37,612 nucleotides of DNA from Vulcanimicrobiota bacterium (GTDB lineage: Bacteria > Pseudomonadota > Gammaproteobacteria > Xanthomonadales > Rhodanobacteraceae). The notes beneath the pieces are model-generated. The model ran no database searches. It was not told the DNA's origin and saw only the letters and a list, made by a program, of their open reading frames with translations. Where the stretch lies: contig CAJCJD010000032.1 of NCBI GenBank assembly GCA_903970555.1, positions 1 through 37,612 of the forward strand. Direction: 5' to 3'. Made by a program: the position numbers and the translations under genes. The first letter of the stretch is position 1. Every line of letters begins with the position of its first letter. Positions 1-9,549 of the stretch are shown one piece after another.

Positions 1-2051
1 ACGAAACTGTTGCCGCTGGTGCCGTAATACTTGTGGGTGCCGGGCCAGCGGTGCGCGCCGAACGAAGCCAACGAGCCCCAACGCGATGAGGTGAAAGGCA
101 CCGGGATGCTCGGCTTGGTGTCATTGAAGGGTTGCACGATGGCACCGTTGATGCGCTGGTAGCGATTGACCTCGCCCCAGGGCACGCCCCAACTACCGAA
201 GTCCTTTTCCAATCGGTCAGAAGCTTCGGACAAGGCATCGAGCCGTGCCCTTGCACCCGCTTTCCGCGCCATCAGGTCGTAGACGGACAGACCTTCCGCG
301 TTATCCGCTTTGTCCATTTTGTCCCACAGGATATCGCCCCAGAACACCGCTAATGTGGTGGGCATGGAAGTGATTCCCCAACGGTAATCCCAGCGGCGTA
401 GCATGCCGATTTGGCCGGCGAGTTTTTGCTTGAGCGGGTCGGTCGCGGGCAATGCATCGTAGTCGGCAACAAGAATTGGAATCTGACGCGCGAATTCCGG
501 CAGATAGGAATCGAACGCGTTGGTGATCAGCGATGCGAGGGTGAAATCGCGCTGGCCGGACAACAACAGCGTGGCGTGAATGCCACGCGGATTCTCCCCG
601 ACCATATCCATGTACCGCGGATAGTCCTCGCGCTTGGGGCTATAAGGGCCTGCCGCCGAGTATGGCCAATCGTTCGTGTTCATGATCCAGCCATTGGGCG
701 GATTGAGCACGTGCGGCAACTCGTTGAGCGCTGTCAGACCTTTCCAATCGGTCGCGGGGTCGCTGCCGTCGACCGGCTTGGTGTAATCGAAACGATTATC
801 GCGGCGCGGGATGAACTGCGGATGCAGATAGGCGATCTCGCCCTTGTCGTCCGCGAAGATGGTGTTGTTCGACGAGTTTGCCTGCAGCGCGGCCACCTTC
901 ATGTAGCTGGCATAGTCGCTGGCCTTGGTACGCAGCCAGCTTTGTTCCAATGCCGGCATCGGCTTGTTCATCAGCGCGATCGCGATCCACTTGCCGTCTT
1001 GCTCGCGCACGATAGGGCCATGATGAGTGGCATAAACGGTGAAGCTGCGTACAGCCATCGTGCTATCCGGTTTGCGGTACGGCACGCTGATCTGGCGCAC
1101 GCTTACCGGGCGCAACGCATCGCCGTAGCGATAGAACAGCTTGCCGTCCTTATGCACGATGGTTTCGGCGAATTCATCCACCGCATCGGCGGTGGTGGAT
1201 GTATGCATCCAGCCAATGTGCTGATTGAAGCCCTGGTAGACAAAGAACTGTCCCCAAGTAACTGCACCGTATGCATCGAGCCCTGCATCGCTCGACATTT
1301 GCAGTTCCGAGCGAAAGTAGAAGGATGTGTGCGGATTGATCAGCAATAGTGCATGACCGTTGACCGTGAGCTTGGGTGCAATGGCGATGCCGTTCGAGCC
1401 GGACGGCTCGGCCCAGCTCGATGGAGCGGCCACGCTCGCAGTCGCTTCAGCATCGTGCCCATAAAAGTTCGCCAAGGGATCGAGCGCGACGCGTTCGATA
1501 TCGCCACCGATGCTGCCTTCGCTGAAACTCAATGCCATCCACGGCTCGAAGTGCTTGATCACACGCGGGTGTACGTCTGGATGCGTGGCGAGATAATCGT
1601 TCAAGCCGTCAGCCCATGCATTCATCAATGCCTGGAGCCAGCTGGGACTGGCGGCGTACTGTCGCTGCAGCTCGCTGGGATCGATAAACAACTTCATACG
1701 CAGGTCGCGCCAGATCGCCGACTCACCCTCGGCCTCGGCGAGACGCCCCATAGCGTTGAGGTAATTGGTCTCGACGCGATTGAAGTCGTCCTCCGCCTGC
1801 GCATACGCCATACCGAACACGGCGTCGGCATCGGTCTTGCCGTGTACGTGGGCGATACCCCAGTCGTCGCGCGTGATGCTGACGGCCTGCGCTTCACGGT
1901 GCCAGCGTGCCGCTTCGGGCGTGTCGGCCTGCGCACTTGCAACCATACCTAACGCAAGCAGCACAGCCACCGGAAGCGCACGCTTGAACGAACGCCGCTG
2001 TCGCGCTGCCCCAGCTAAAGATGGGGATTTATCCACCAGGAAATATCGCAT
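1..2051 (-). CDS. Penicillin acylase family protein (S45 Ntn-hydrolase), 3' end outside window
   Basis: The reading frame is open from the ATG at 2051 to the left edge (about 683 codons), so the C-terminus is missing. Residues 25-42 form a signal peptide ending in ASAQA before DTPEA, so the enzyme is exported. Family S45 proteins (penicillin, aculeacin and acyl-homoserine-lactone acylases) are periplasmic precursors that self-cleave into alpha and beta chains; the first residue of the beta chain is the catalytic nucleophile. Here this is the Ser near residue 219 in PSGSNGIAIAP. Further family hallmarks are the HTSTTADAVDEF stretch of the beta chain, NPPNGWIMNTNDWPY, and WGEVNRYQRING near the left edge. 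The substrate cannot be read from sequence; acyl-homoserine lactone, beta-lactam side chain or lipopeptide are all possible. The gene is divergent from the acyltransferase at 2223, with about 170 bases between them. The ribosome-binding site is weak, so a nearby alternative start is possible. Confidence 0.9.
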   Translation of the reverse strand, partial: MRYFLVDKSPSLAGAARQRRSFKRALPVAVLLALGMVASAQADTPEAARWHREAQAVSITRDDWGIAHVHGKTDADAVFGMAYAQAEDDFNRVETNYLNAMGRLAEAEGESAIWRDLRMKLFIDPSELQRQYAASPSWLQALMNAWADGLNDYLATHPDVHPRVIKHFEPWMALSFSEGSIGGDIERVALDPLANFYGHDAEATASVAAPSSWAEPSGSNGIAIAPKLTVNGHALLLINPHTSFYFRSELQMSSDAGLDAYGAVTWGQFFVYQGFNQHIGWMHTSTTADAVDEFAETIVHKDGKLFYRYGDALRPVSVRQISVPYRKPDSTMAVRSFTVYATHHGPIVREQDGKWIAIALMNKPMPALEQSWLRTKASDYASYMKVAALQANSSNNTIFADDKGEIAYLHPQFIPRRDNRFDYTKPVDGSDPATDWKGLTALNELPHVLNPPNGWIMNTNDWPYSAAGPYSPKREDYPRYMDMVGENPRGIHATLLLSGQRDFTLASLITNAFDSYLPEFARQIPILVADYDALPATDPLKQKLAGQIGMLRRWDYRWGITSMPTTLAVFWGDILWDKMDKADNAEGLSVYDLMARKAGARARLDALSEASDRLEKDFGSWGVPWGEVNRYQRINGAIVQPFNDTKPSIPVPFTSSRWGSLASFGAHRWPGTHKYYGTSGNSF

Positions 2052-2222
2052 TACGTCGCCGCCCGTCCGATCCTTAACGGCTGATGCTAGCGAATGTTCC
2101 GAGCGCCGGTAAGCTGACATCCGGCCTACACGTCGCCTGGCACGAAACCACCTTCCGCCTGCCTCAGCCGCCCCATGCGGCTTCCGCTCAACCAAAATAG
2201 GTGCGAGCGGCACCCACCGTAG

Positions 2223-3350
2223 ATGGCAGTGCGAGAGAGCAAGCTGGAATGGGTTCAAGCGCTGCGGGGCGCCGCGGCGCTTATGGTCGTGATGGTTCAC
2301 AGCCGCAGTGTGCTCATGGATACTGCCACAGGGAAAGCCGTTGCCGATCACATACTGCTGCCGACGGGCATGGGCGTCGATCTGTTCTTCATCATCAGCG
2401 GCTTTCTGATGATGTTCACCAGCCAGAACTTCGACGGCACCAAGGCTTACGCTTGGCGGTTCATAGCCAAGCGGGCGGCCAGGATATGGCCCCTGTTCGC
2501 CGTGATCACGCCCTTGGCGCTCGTGGTGGAACACGGCATGCATGGCTTCCTCGATCCCTCTATCGTATTCCCGTACCTGGAAGGGCTTGCTTTCATTCCG
2601 CACAATCCAGGCACGTCCGGCATTTATTTTCAGATGGCCGTCGGCGTGGCCTGGACGTTGTGCTTCGAGTGTTATTTTTATTTGCTGTTCGCCGCGTGCA
2701 TGCTTTTCGGACGGTGGCGCTACATGGTCATGGCTGCATGGTTTGCTTTGACCTTAGTGGCGATCCCGCTCCTTCGCGGAGGCTACAGCCTGAATGTAGC
2801 CGCCCAACCGTTAGTGGAGTGGTCCAGGTATGCAAACCTCGCCATCAATCCCATCGTGTGGGATTTCGTGATTGGCATGATCGGCGGATGGCTCTACGTG
2901 TCTGATTTCAAAGTCGAGCGCACTTGGACGATCTACGCCGTAGTGACGGTGTCATCGATGCTGCTACTGATGGGATGGCATCGCCTGGGTATGGTGAATT
3001 TCTTTGGCCCACACGGGTGGGGAATCCCTATGGCCATCCTGTTCTTCGGTGTCTTCATGCTTGCAAAGGTCGACGCACTCAAGGTTCCCGCGTGGTGTGT
3101 GTGGTTGGGAAATATTTCCTACTCGCTTTATCTGGTTCATGTTTACGTCTTTGAAATCTTGCAGCACGTCGTCAACGCCATTCCCATGAACCACGACGCA
3201 GCCAATGCCGTGCTTTTTGTAATCCGCCCTGTCGTTGCGGTGATCTGCGCGTGGCTAACGTTTCGTTACGTGGAGACACCACTTTCCACTTGGGCGCGCA
3301 ACCGGTTGCTTCATGTCCGAACGCCTTTCAGGCCGAGCTTTGTTGGGTGA
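2223..3350 (+). CDS. Acyltransferase 3 family (OafA/YrhL-like) membrane protein
   Basis: This is a 375-residue polytopic inner-membrane protein. The N-terminus carries the family signature VQALRGAAALMVVMVHS, including the conserved Arg and the active-site-type His. It is followed by GVDLFFIISGFLM, another typical block of acyltransferase family 3 (PF01757). About ten hydrophobic helices follow, and the protein ends in a short basic tail typical of the family. Members transfer O-acyl groups (acetyl, succinyl and others) to sugars of O-antigen, exopolysaccharide, peptidoglycan or Nod factors. Nothing nearby fixes the acceptor, and there is no polysaccharide cluster next to it. The length matches stand-alone OafA-type proteins without the SGNH domain. 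The ATG at 2223 is preceded only by a weak purine stretch. It is transcribed away from the acylase gene. Confidence 0.9.
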   Translation: MAVRESKLEWVQALRGAAALMVVMVHSRSVLMDTATGKAVADHILLPTGMGVDLFFIISGFLMMFTSQNFDGTKAYAWRFIAKRAARIWPLFAVITPLALVVEHGMHGFLDPSIVFPYLEGLAFIPHNPGTSGIYFQMAVGVAWTLCFECYFYLLFAACMLFGRWRYMVMAAWFALTLVAIPLLRGGYSLNVAAQPLVEWSRYANLAINPIVWDFVIGMIGGWLYVSDFKVERTWTIYAVVTVSSMLLLMGWHRLGMVNFFGPHGWGIPMAILFFGVFMLAKVDALKVPAWCVWLGNISYSLYLVHVYVFEILQHVVNAIPMNHDAANAVLFVIRPVVAVICAWLTFRYVETPLSTWARNRLLHVRTPFRPSFVG

Positions 3351-3435
3351 GTAGCTTTCCAATCAACTGACGTGAAGGCATGGTGCTTTTTACAGTGACA
3401 GCCTCGGATCGAAAGCGGGCATCGTGTTGACGTCT

Positions 3436-4104
3436 TTACTCGCGCTCAAACCGGGCGATTTCTTCAAGCATGGCTTCGGCTCGCTTTACTGAGTTGCCAG
3501 CCAAACTGTCCTCCAGTCGACGTCCATACCCCAGCCAGCGCAGCAGCGCATATACGAGGCCAACTACGGGTAGCGAGATCACGCCGCAAAGGAGAAGCCA
3601 CAGCACTGAACCCGACATTTCACTCCATGGATTGACGCCTACACGGTCCGCGCCGTACTGAATCAGCATCAGCATCGCCGGAATCCAGATGAGGCTGCCC
3701 AGCACCGCGAACACCGGTGCCTCCACCTTCACTCGCCATGCGCGCAATTGCGCGACGCGTCGTTGAATGTCTAGCACGGGAGCTGCGTAATCAATGACAA
3801 GCACCAGCGACAGCACGCGCGCCGGAAAAATGATCGCCAGCGTGCCGAAGGCTTGCATGGCAATGCCGCAAGCCATCGCTTGCCAGATGTGCTGGTGCGT
3901 GGTCCAGAAACTGATGCCCCACAGCGCAATGGCGATGCCAAGAACGATCTGCATCGATTGCCCCCACGCCAGCGGGCGCACTCCGCGGCGCAGACGTTCC
4001 ATTTGATTGCTGCGGAAGATTTGCCAATTCAACGTCTCCTGCCGCGCCAACTGATGGTTGAGCGTCAGCCACGCTTGCTTCATCTCGTCGAGTTCCATAT
4101 TCAT
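3436..4104 (-). CDS. Four-helix membrane protein coupled to an ECF sigma factor
   Basis: The product has 222 residues: a cytoplasmic-looking N-terminal segment of about 45 residues beginning MNMELDEMKQAWLTL and rich in charged helix formers, then two hydrophobic hairpins (about residues 47-100 and 130-190), then a charged C-terminal helix. Its ATG overlaps the stop of the upstream sigma factor gene by four bases (ATGA), so translation is almost certainly coupled. Position and topology suggest a membrane-bound partner or anti-sigma-like regulator of that sigma factor. No zinc-binding anti-sigma motif (HxxxCxxC) or RskA-type domain is visible, so this role is inferred from context alone. It could equally be a target of the sigma factor. 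Confidence 0.8.
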   Translation of the reverse strand: MNMELDEMKQAWLTLNHQLARQETLNWQIFRSNQMERLRRGVRPLAWGQSMQIVLGIAIALWGISFWTTHQHIWQAMACGIAMQAFGTLAIIFPARVLSLVLVIDYAAPVLDIQRRVAQLRAWRVKVEAPVFAVLGSLIWIPAMLMLIQYGADRVGVNPWSEMSGSVLWLLLCGVISLPVVGLVYALLRWLGYGRRLEDSLAGNSVKRAEAMLEEIARFERE

Positions 4105-4625
4105 GCTCCCGCGATGGCTGCGCCGGTCATCTGCCCGCGCAGCGCTTGTTTGATGCGGCCGATCTTGGTCGCCACGTTGGTTTCGGTGATGCCGAGGATC
4201 TCGGCCATCTCCGCATAGGATTTGTCTTCCAGATAAAGCAGGATCAGCGCCCGATTGAGTGCATCGAGCTGCCCGATAAAGGCATAGAGGGTGACGAGCC
4301 GCTCGTCAGGTTCGGTCGCCGGTTCCGCGCCGATACTGTCCAGATGGTGCTGTTCCAGCGGCTCCATGCGCGCATCTCGGGCCCCGTGCGTTTTACGCAG
4401 CTGGGAAATCGCCACGTTCAGCGCCACGCGGTAGAGCCAGGTGGAAAACTTCGCCTTGAGCGGATCGAAGCGCGCGAACGAACGCCACGCCTGAAGGCCT
4501 ATCTCCTGCGCCAAGTCGCGCCGGTCTTCGGCGTGATGGGCGTACAGGGCCGCCACCTTGAACACAATGCCTTCGTGTTCGCGCAGCAGCGTCTGGAAAT
4601 GGCGTGGGTCCGGGCGGGGGCTCAT
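4101..4625 (-). CDS. ECF-type RNA polymerase sigma factor
   Basis: This 174-residue protein has the two-domain layout of extracytoplasmic-function sigma factors. Region 2, about residues 13-78, includes RRDLAQEIGLQAWRSFARFD and FSTWLYRVALNVAI, for core binding and recognition of the -10 element. After a linker comes region 4, about 119-163, with a helix-turn-helix (YAEMAEILGITETNVATKIG) for the -35 element. The linker is short and there is no SnoaL or other C-terminal extension. It is the first gene of a two-gene operon; the next gene starts inside its stop codon and may encode its membrane partner. A typical member is held inactive until an envelope signal is sensed. No matching autoregulatory promoter could be assigned by eye. 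The Shine-Dalgarno is weak. Confidence 0.93.
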   Translation of the reverse strand: MSPRPDPRHFQTLLREHEGIVFKVAALYAHHAEDRRDLAQEIGLQAWRSFARFDPLKAKFSTWLYRVALNVAISQLRKTHGARDARMEPLEQHHLDSIGAEPATEPDERLVTLYAFIGQLDALNRALILLYLEDKSYAEMAEILGITETNVATKIGRIKQALRGQMTGAAIAGA

Positions 4626-4740
4626 GGTCGCTCGCGAATGCTTCGGTTCACCCCATGATTCGCTGAAACCGAAAAAAAATCACACCACCTGGAATGGCCC
4701 AGAGGATGCCCGTCCCCAACGGGGAGGCAGCGCAGTCCCC

Positions 4741-6006
4741 TCACCCATCAGCGCCCCCACCTTTTCGGGATTCTGCTCGATTGCCGAAGTAGTCAACGAT
4801 CATCTTTGGAACGACAAGCCCCAGGCTCATCGCCAAAATGATGGTCGAGGCCGTTATCCCGGCAGAGAGCGTGCCACCCATCAGCGCCTGCGCCGGCTGA
4901 GCTTCGCTGGCAATCTGCACCAGCCCGCTCATCATCCTGAAAAGATAGACACCAGGGATCATCGACACCACGGCCGCGAACCCGATGGCTGCGAAAAGCA
5001 TATGCGTGCGACGCGACACTGGGGTGAGTACCAAACCAACAACGACGCATGCAACAAATGCTCCGCACGCGGCTTGTAGATCGAAGACGGTAAGTGCAAT
5101 CCACCGCAATGCATGGGCGACCATCCCTACCGCGACGGGCCAGTACAGCATATTGAGCGGCATTGAGAAGAAGACGCCATACGAAGCCACCGCGGTGCCG
5201 GCGGCAATGACATCCAGCCACAACATGACGGTGCGTCCTGCTGGATCCACCGGCAATGAAAGACCAAGAAACGCCAGGCCGAGCAGCAATCCGGTGGAAA
5301 TCGCCAACACGATAAGAACTGCGTAGACCAAGCGAGCGGCGCCAAGATGGATACGCCCACCGATGAGGTCCATTGCACCGTTGAGGAAATGCGGCCCGGG
5401 CACCAAGACCATACACGGACAGACCGCGACAAGACGTAGCGACGAACTCAGGTTGAAGTGGACCGCTAACGCACCGATGAAGCCGGCAAGCATCGCCGCG
5501 CACAATGGTTGAATAAAGGGATTGGTGCTCAGATGGCCCAGGCCACGGCGCATAAGTGCACCCAGGCCGGCGCTGATGAATATCAGTACCGTCGGAGCGA
5601 AATGGTCGACACCAAAGATTACCGATAGCGCCACAGCACCTAGAGCTGCCGCGAACGCGAAAAGCCATGTTGGAGCCGGCGCAGCCCGCGAGATCACGTC
5701 GATCACCTTCATGGCCGCTTCGGGTACAAGACGGCCGGATTCGACATCACCCATCACGCGCATCGTCGACGCCACCCGATGCATGTCCACACCAAAAAGG
5801 CTCGCCGACGATCGAATGATCCGTGTACCTTCCCGCGCATCGAACTGAAGCTCCAGCTCCCCCCAGCGCGCCAGCAGATTTGCCCGCAGCCCCATGATGC
5901 GACTGAATCGCTCTGTTGCGTCCATCGTTTGCTGCGTAGCTTGTCCGTTTACGAACAATGTCCGTGCAAAGGCAAGCACAACAGTGCAACGCTCGTCGGA
6001 AGTCAT
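4741..6006 (-). CDS. Threonine/serine exporter (ThrE) family protein, one-chain form
   Basis: The protein has 421 residues with the ThrE architecture. The N-terminal half matches the ThrE/DUF1212 domain (PF06738): a soluble region of about 110 residues ([20 protein letters not shown]) followed by hydrophobic helices. The C-terminal half matches the ThrE_2 domain (PF12821), with helices around [20 protein letters not shown] and ending in [20 protein letters not shown]. In Escherichia coli the two halves are separate proteins (YjjP and YjjB); here they are fused, as in Corynebacterium ThrE. Known members export L-threonine, L-serine or, for YjjPB, succinate. The substrate here is not determined. 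It is a single gene; GGGAAAG about five bases upstream of the ATG serves as ribosome-binding site. Its stop lies about 115 bases upstream of the sigma factor start. Confidence 0.88.
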   Translation of the reverse strand: MTSDERCTVVLAFARTLFVNGQATQQTMDATERFSRIMGLRANLLARWGELELQFDAREGTRIIRSSASLFGVDMHRVASTMRVMGDVESGRLVPEAAMKVIDVISRAAPAPTWLFAFAAALGAVALSVIFGVDHFAPTVLIFISAGLGALMRRGLGHLSTNPFIQPLCAAMLAGFIGALAVHFNLSSSLRLVAVCPCMVLVPGPHFLNGAMDLIGGRIHLGAARLVYAVLIVLAISTGLLLGLAFLGLSLPVDPAGRTVMLWLDVIAAGTAVASYGVFFSMPLNMLYWPVAVGMVAHALRWIALTVFDLQAACGAFVACVVVGLVLTPVSRRTHMLFAAIGFAAVVSMIPGVYLFRMMSGLVQIASEAQPAQALMGGTLSAGITASTIILAMSLGLVVPKMIVDYFGNRAESRKGGGADG

Positions 6007-6285
6007 GGGGCTTTCCCGGTCTGAATTTTCGGATGCCTACGCTTTGGTCAACGGGCGAAAATACGCTACGCCAGTTTATTCATGCGCGTATAGCACCTTT
6101 TCCCTATAAACATTTTTAAAAACTCACGCGTGCGTTACAAGACGATCGATACACTTGCGCTCCGGGCCGATAACCGGTTTTATCGTGCAAGCGTTTCGTG
6201 CCTTCCGCTATTCCAACAATAGCGACGAGATCGAAGAACATCCATCCCCCATCGATCATGGCCTAGCGACTTTAAGGACTCAGAA

Positions 6286-7743
6286 GTGAGCGACCTCGAC
6301 AGCACTCCCACTCTTCGCAATATCCCCATCGGCGTCAATGCGAGTGGATTGCGTAAAGAATTTGACAGTATGGGCACGGTCGAGGTGCCGGCAGACCGTT
6401 ACTGGGGCGCCCAAACACAGCGCTCCTTGCATCATTTTTCGATCGGCGACGATTTGATGCCGAAGGCTATCTACCATGCCTATGGCTACGTCAAAAAGGC
6501 TTGCTCGCTGGTGAACAACGCGGCGGGTCGCCTTCCCGATTGGAAGATGGCGGCCATCGTGCAAGCCGCTGACGAAACGATCTCGGGCAAGCTCGATGCG
6601 AACTATCCGCTGTTTGTGTGGCAGACCGGATCGGGCACGCAATCGAACATGAACGTCAACGAGGTTATTTCCAATCGCGCCATCCAGTTGGTCGGCGGAG
6701 AACTGGGTACGCAAAAGCCCATTGGCCCGAACGACGACGTCAACATGGGCCAATCCTCCAACGACACGTTTCCCACCGCCATGCACGTTGCCGCCGTGGA
6801 GGCGATCGACACCTTAGTGCTTCCACAGGTCACGAAGCTCGCCGAAACGATCGAGAGGAAAGCCAAAGGCTGGATGGACGTCGTCAAAATTGGGCGTACT
6901 CATCTTGAAGATGCGGTGCCCCTGACGGTTGGCCAGGAGTGGCATGGCTGGCACGGCCAGATTCTGGCGTGCATTGAAGAGATTGCGGCAAGCCGAAAGG
7001 GACTCTATGAACTGGCCGTCGGCGGCACCGCAGTCGGTACGGGATTGAACGCGCCCAAAGGCTTTTCCAGGGACGTCGCAAAAAAAATAGCTGAATTAAC
7101 CGGCAAACCTTTCGTTACGGCATCGAACAAGTTCGCCGCGCAGGGATCACTCGATGCGATGGTTCGCGCACATGCCGCGTTGCGCGGCCTTGCGGTGGCA
7201 TTGATGAAGATCGCCAACGACATGCGTTGGTTGGCATCCGGACCGAGATGCGGCTTCGCTGAACTAAAACTTCCGGACAACGAGCCGGGTTCATCGATCA
7301 TGCCCGGCAAGGTCAATCCAACCCAATGCGAAGCCATGGTCATGATTGCCATTCAAGTGATCGGCAACGATACGGCTGTCGCTTTTTCCGGAAGTCAGGG
7401 AAATTTCGAGCTCAACGCCATGCGGCCGATCATCATCAACAACTTTCTGAAATCGGCGCGTATCTTGGCCGATGGTTGTGGAAAATTCAGAGAGTTCTCG
7501 GTGGAGGGAACCGAACTCAACCGCGAAAAAATCAAGGGATATGTCGAAGGAAGCGTCATGCTGGTTACCGCGCTTTCGCCTGTCATCGGCTACCAGAACG
7601 CTGCTCATATTGCCGAAAAAGCAATCGCCGATGGAACGACATTGAGAGAGGCAGCGCTAGCATCGGGCAAGGTCACCGCCGAGCAGTTCGACAAAACCGT
7701 CGATCCTTTAACCATGATTGGTGAGGGACTCGGCGGTGCGTGA
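6286..7743 (+). CDS. fumC: Fumarate hydratase class II
   Basis: This enzyme interconverts fumarate and L-malate in the citric acid cycle; class II enzymes are iron-independent homotetramers. All signatures are present: GTQSNMNVNE near residue 117, SSNDTFPTAMH near 155, GRTHLEDAVPLT near 202 (active-site His), and the mobile catalytic loop GSSIMPGKVNP near 334. The proposed start is GTG at 6286, preceded by AAGGA at a good distance; this gives 485 residues. A shorter start at the ATG at 6370 would remove about 28 residues, but it lacks a comparable ribosome-binding site. Sequence around RKEFDSMGTVEVPADRYWG aligns with the usual N-terminus, so the first 20 residues are a small extension. It is monocistronic and followed by a strong hairpin. 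Confidence 0.97.
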   Translation: MSDLDSTPTLRNIPIGVNASGLRKEFDSMGTVEVPADRYWGAQTQRSLHHFSIGDDLMPKAIYHAYGYVKKACSLVNNAAGRLPDWKMAAIVQAADETISGKLDANYPLFVWQTGSGTQSNMNVNEVISNRAIQLVGGELGTQKPIGPNDDVNMGQSSNDTFPTAMHVAAVEAIDTLVLPQVTKLAETIERKAKGWMDVVKIGRTHLEDAVPLTVGQEWHGWHGQILACIEEIAASRKGLYELAVGGTAVGTGLNAPKGFSRDVAKKIAELTGKPFVTASNKFAAQGSLDAMVRAHAALRGLAVALMKIANDMRWLASGPRCGFAELKLPDNEPGSSIMPGKVNPTQCEAMVMIAIQVIGNDTAVAFSGSQGNFELNAMRPIIINNFLKSARILADGCGKFREFSVEGTELNREKIKGYVEGSVMLVTALSPVIGYQNAAHIAEKAIADGTTLREAALASGKVTAEQFDKTVDPLTMIGEGLGGA

Positions 7744-7749
7744 AGTGGC

Positions 7750-7780
7750 GCCTGGTTGCGTCCTTCGCCGGCAACCAGGC
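7750..7780 (+). terminator. Hairpin downstream of fumC, possible terminator
   Basis: A perfect 10-base stem (GCCTGGTTGC and its complement GCAACCAGGC) with an 11-base loop starts six bases after the fumC stop. There is no T-tract after it, so it may stabilise the mRNA end or work with Rho rather than be a classical intrinsic terminator. Confidence 0.55.
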
Positions 7781-7994
7781 ACATTCGACGGCATGTGGCT
7801 GTGAAATGTACGCGCCGGATGGCGACCTCAATCAGCCCATGCAACATTCCCGCTGCCTATGCAGTGTTCTATCAGTTGCATGACCCATTGCGATCACCGT
7901 TGCAAGCGGACATCGCCGCTGCTGTCGATCTTCGCCTCATCAGACAACCCAAAAATCCTGGCAAAACTGCTTTGAAAAAGTAGCGATCAACCGG

Positions 7995-8672
7995 CTAATG
8001 CTTGACCGCTCCCGCAGCAGCAGACGCGGTAGGTGTGTCGCTAGCGGTTGTGGTGCCCGGCGTACTCGTTGGCATAGCAGACATCGGGCTGCTGGTGGAT
8101 GCCTTCATCGCATCCTTCATCGCATCATCGCGTGCCGCTGGTATCGCGGCCAACGCCTGGGCTGACTTCACGTGACTGTTGAGCGCAGGCAGTGCGCCTT
8201 GCGCAAGCTGCTTAACATCGTTGTCCTTCGCATCTTTACCTTCTTGCGTGAAAGCCTTGACGGTTTTCTGCTGATCGCTCACCACCGCCTTGACCCACGC
8301 CTCGTCAAACGCCTGGCCACTTTTTGCTTGCAGCTGCTTGGTTTGCTTTTGCGAATCCGCACTGCCGTCCGCCGGAAGCGTAAGTTGCTTGGTCTGCGCT
8401 AGCGTTTTCACCTGATCATTGGCTTTGTTCTGATCATCGACAATCTGCTGCGCGAGCTGTTTCACCTTGGCATCGGAAGATTTGTCGAGCGCCATCTTGG
8501 CCAGCTGCGTCGTCACGCCCCCATTTTCTGCGGCCTGCTTCAAGAAAGTGCTGTCCTTGTCGTTCAACTTGCCGGCGTTTGCCGCTGGCGTATCCGCGAA
8601 TGCCACCGTGCATGCACTCGCCGCAAGAAACGTGGCGATAGCAAACGTCTTATAACTGTTGCGCTTTGACAT
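7995..8672 (-). CDS. DUF4142 family exported protein
   Basis: The start at 8672 is preceded by GGAGGT, which favours it over an upstream in-frame ATG. This gives 225 residues. The N-terminus is a signal peptide ending near TVAFA before DTPAANAG. Residues about 35-165 match DUF4142 (PF13628): an all-helical, ferritin-like four-helix domain with the typical DSTFLKQAAENGGVTTQLAK and VKQLAQQIVDDQNKANDQV stretches. The C-terminal 45 residues are a low-complexity Ala/Ser/Thr/Pro tail. Such proteins sit in the periplasm or at the outer membrane. They are often linked with envelope stress, but no biochemical role is established. The gene stands alone, convergent with fumC. Confidence 0.88.
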   Translation of the reverse strand: MSKRNSYKTFAIATFLAASACTVAFADTPAANAGKLNDKDSTFLKQAAENGGVTTQLAKMALDKSSDAKVKQLAQQIVDDQNKANDQVKTLAQTKQLTLPADGSADSQKQTKQLQAKSGQAFDEAWVKAVVSDQQKTVKAFTQEGKDAKDNDVKQLAQGALPALNSHVKSAQALAAIPAARDDAMKDAMKASTSSPMSAMPTSTPGTTTASDTPTASAAAGAVKH

Positions 8673-8985
8673 GATCGAACCTCCATACGTAGATGTGAAG
8701 ACGATGTGATGCATCAGCGACCAAGCAATCCTTCGGCGCGAAGCCACAACATCCTTACGTAACCCGCAGGAAGTCTACTCGTCACAGTTGAACGGTTCGC
8801 CTAATCGCCAGAGCGGCGGAGTCAAGCCATTCATATCGCGATCAGCACCGCTATGACTCATCTAAAGAAGCCCATCGCGATTCGTTAAGACTTGAGTGGC
8901 TAATTAACAAACGCTCGCAAAGCTACATGCTGATGCTCCGCCTCAAATATCCGCTCTGGCCCGGAAATGGACGCTCAAGCCTCAA
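8673..8985. other. Intergenic region, no gene seen
   Basis: This stretch lies between the start of the DUF4142 gene and the end of the isochorismatase-family gene. It must hold the DUF4142 promoter. I see no convincing ORF with a ribosome-binding site, no strong hairpin and no repeat family member here. Confidence 0.6.
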
Positions 8986-9549
8986 CTAACTGGGACGGAC
9001 CAAGAGCAAGGATCGAATCTCCCGATTATCCATGCCGCGGCCAAGCTTGCCGTCCATATATCGCAAGCTCATATCATGATGCTCGCCGTCATGCGACTCG
9101 ATACACTCGCGCGCCAAGATCACTTCGTAGTCCCGCTGATAGGCATCAACCACTGTCGCCCTTATACAAGCATGCGTGTTTACGCCCGCGACGATCAGCG
9201 TGTCGCAATGAAAACTGCGGAGAAGATCGTCAAGATCCGTACCAAAGAAAGCGCTGTAGCGCTTTTTTATAATGATGTTGTCTGAAGATCGAACATCGAG
9301 CTCCGGCAAAATTTGCGCACCAGAAGTTCCAGAAATAACTATAGAAATATTGCCTCGCTTAACTTCCAGCGGAGCGTCGCTCAAATCAGGCAAGAACTCC
9401 TGCTTGACCCACACCAATGGCGTTTCTGCTTCGCGCGTCGCGGTCACCAGCTCATTGATGTTTGCAATCAGACTTCCTCGCCGATCCGATAGCCTTTTGT
9501 GCGCAAAGAAATCGCCTTGCATATCGATGATCAGCGTAACTGGTATCAC
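8986..9549 (-). CDS. Isochorismatase-family cysteine hydrolase
   Basis: The protein has 187 residues and the alpha/beta fold of the isochorismatase superfamily (PF00857). The catalytic triad can be placed: Asp9 in LIIDMQGDFF, Lys95 in KKRYSAFFGTDLDDLL, and Cys128 in GVNTHACIRATVVDA. The cysteine nucleophile is present, so this is more like nicotinamidases, N-carbamoylsarcosine amidases or ureidoacrylate/biuret hydrolases than the isochorismate vinyl-ether hydrolases that lack Cys. After Cys128 comes the usual AYQRDYEVILARECIESHD segment. The protein is cytoplasmic. No neighbour points to a pathway, so the substrate stays open. It looks monocistronic. Confidence 0.9.
   Translation of the reverse strand: MIPVTLIIDMQGDFFAHKRLSDRRGSLIANINELVTATREAETPLVWVKQEFLPDLSDAPLEVKRGNISIVISGTSGAQILPELDVRSSDNIIIKKRYSAFFGTDLDDLLRSFHCDTLIVAGVNTHACIRATVVDAYQRDYEVILARECIESHDGEHHDMSLRYMDGKLGRGMDNREIRSLLLVRPS

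Noticed and set aside
411-1952. Long plus-strand reading frames in the first 2 kb
   Set aside because: They are antisense to the penicillin-acylase gene, which shows a signal peptide and clear family motifs on the minus strand.
3402-3424. Possible sixth copy of the ATGTCCGC repeat (GGATCGAAAGCGGGCATCG)
   Set aside because: Only a right-arm-like part is present and no matching left arm was found; too weak to list.
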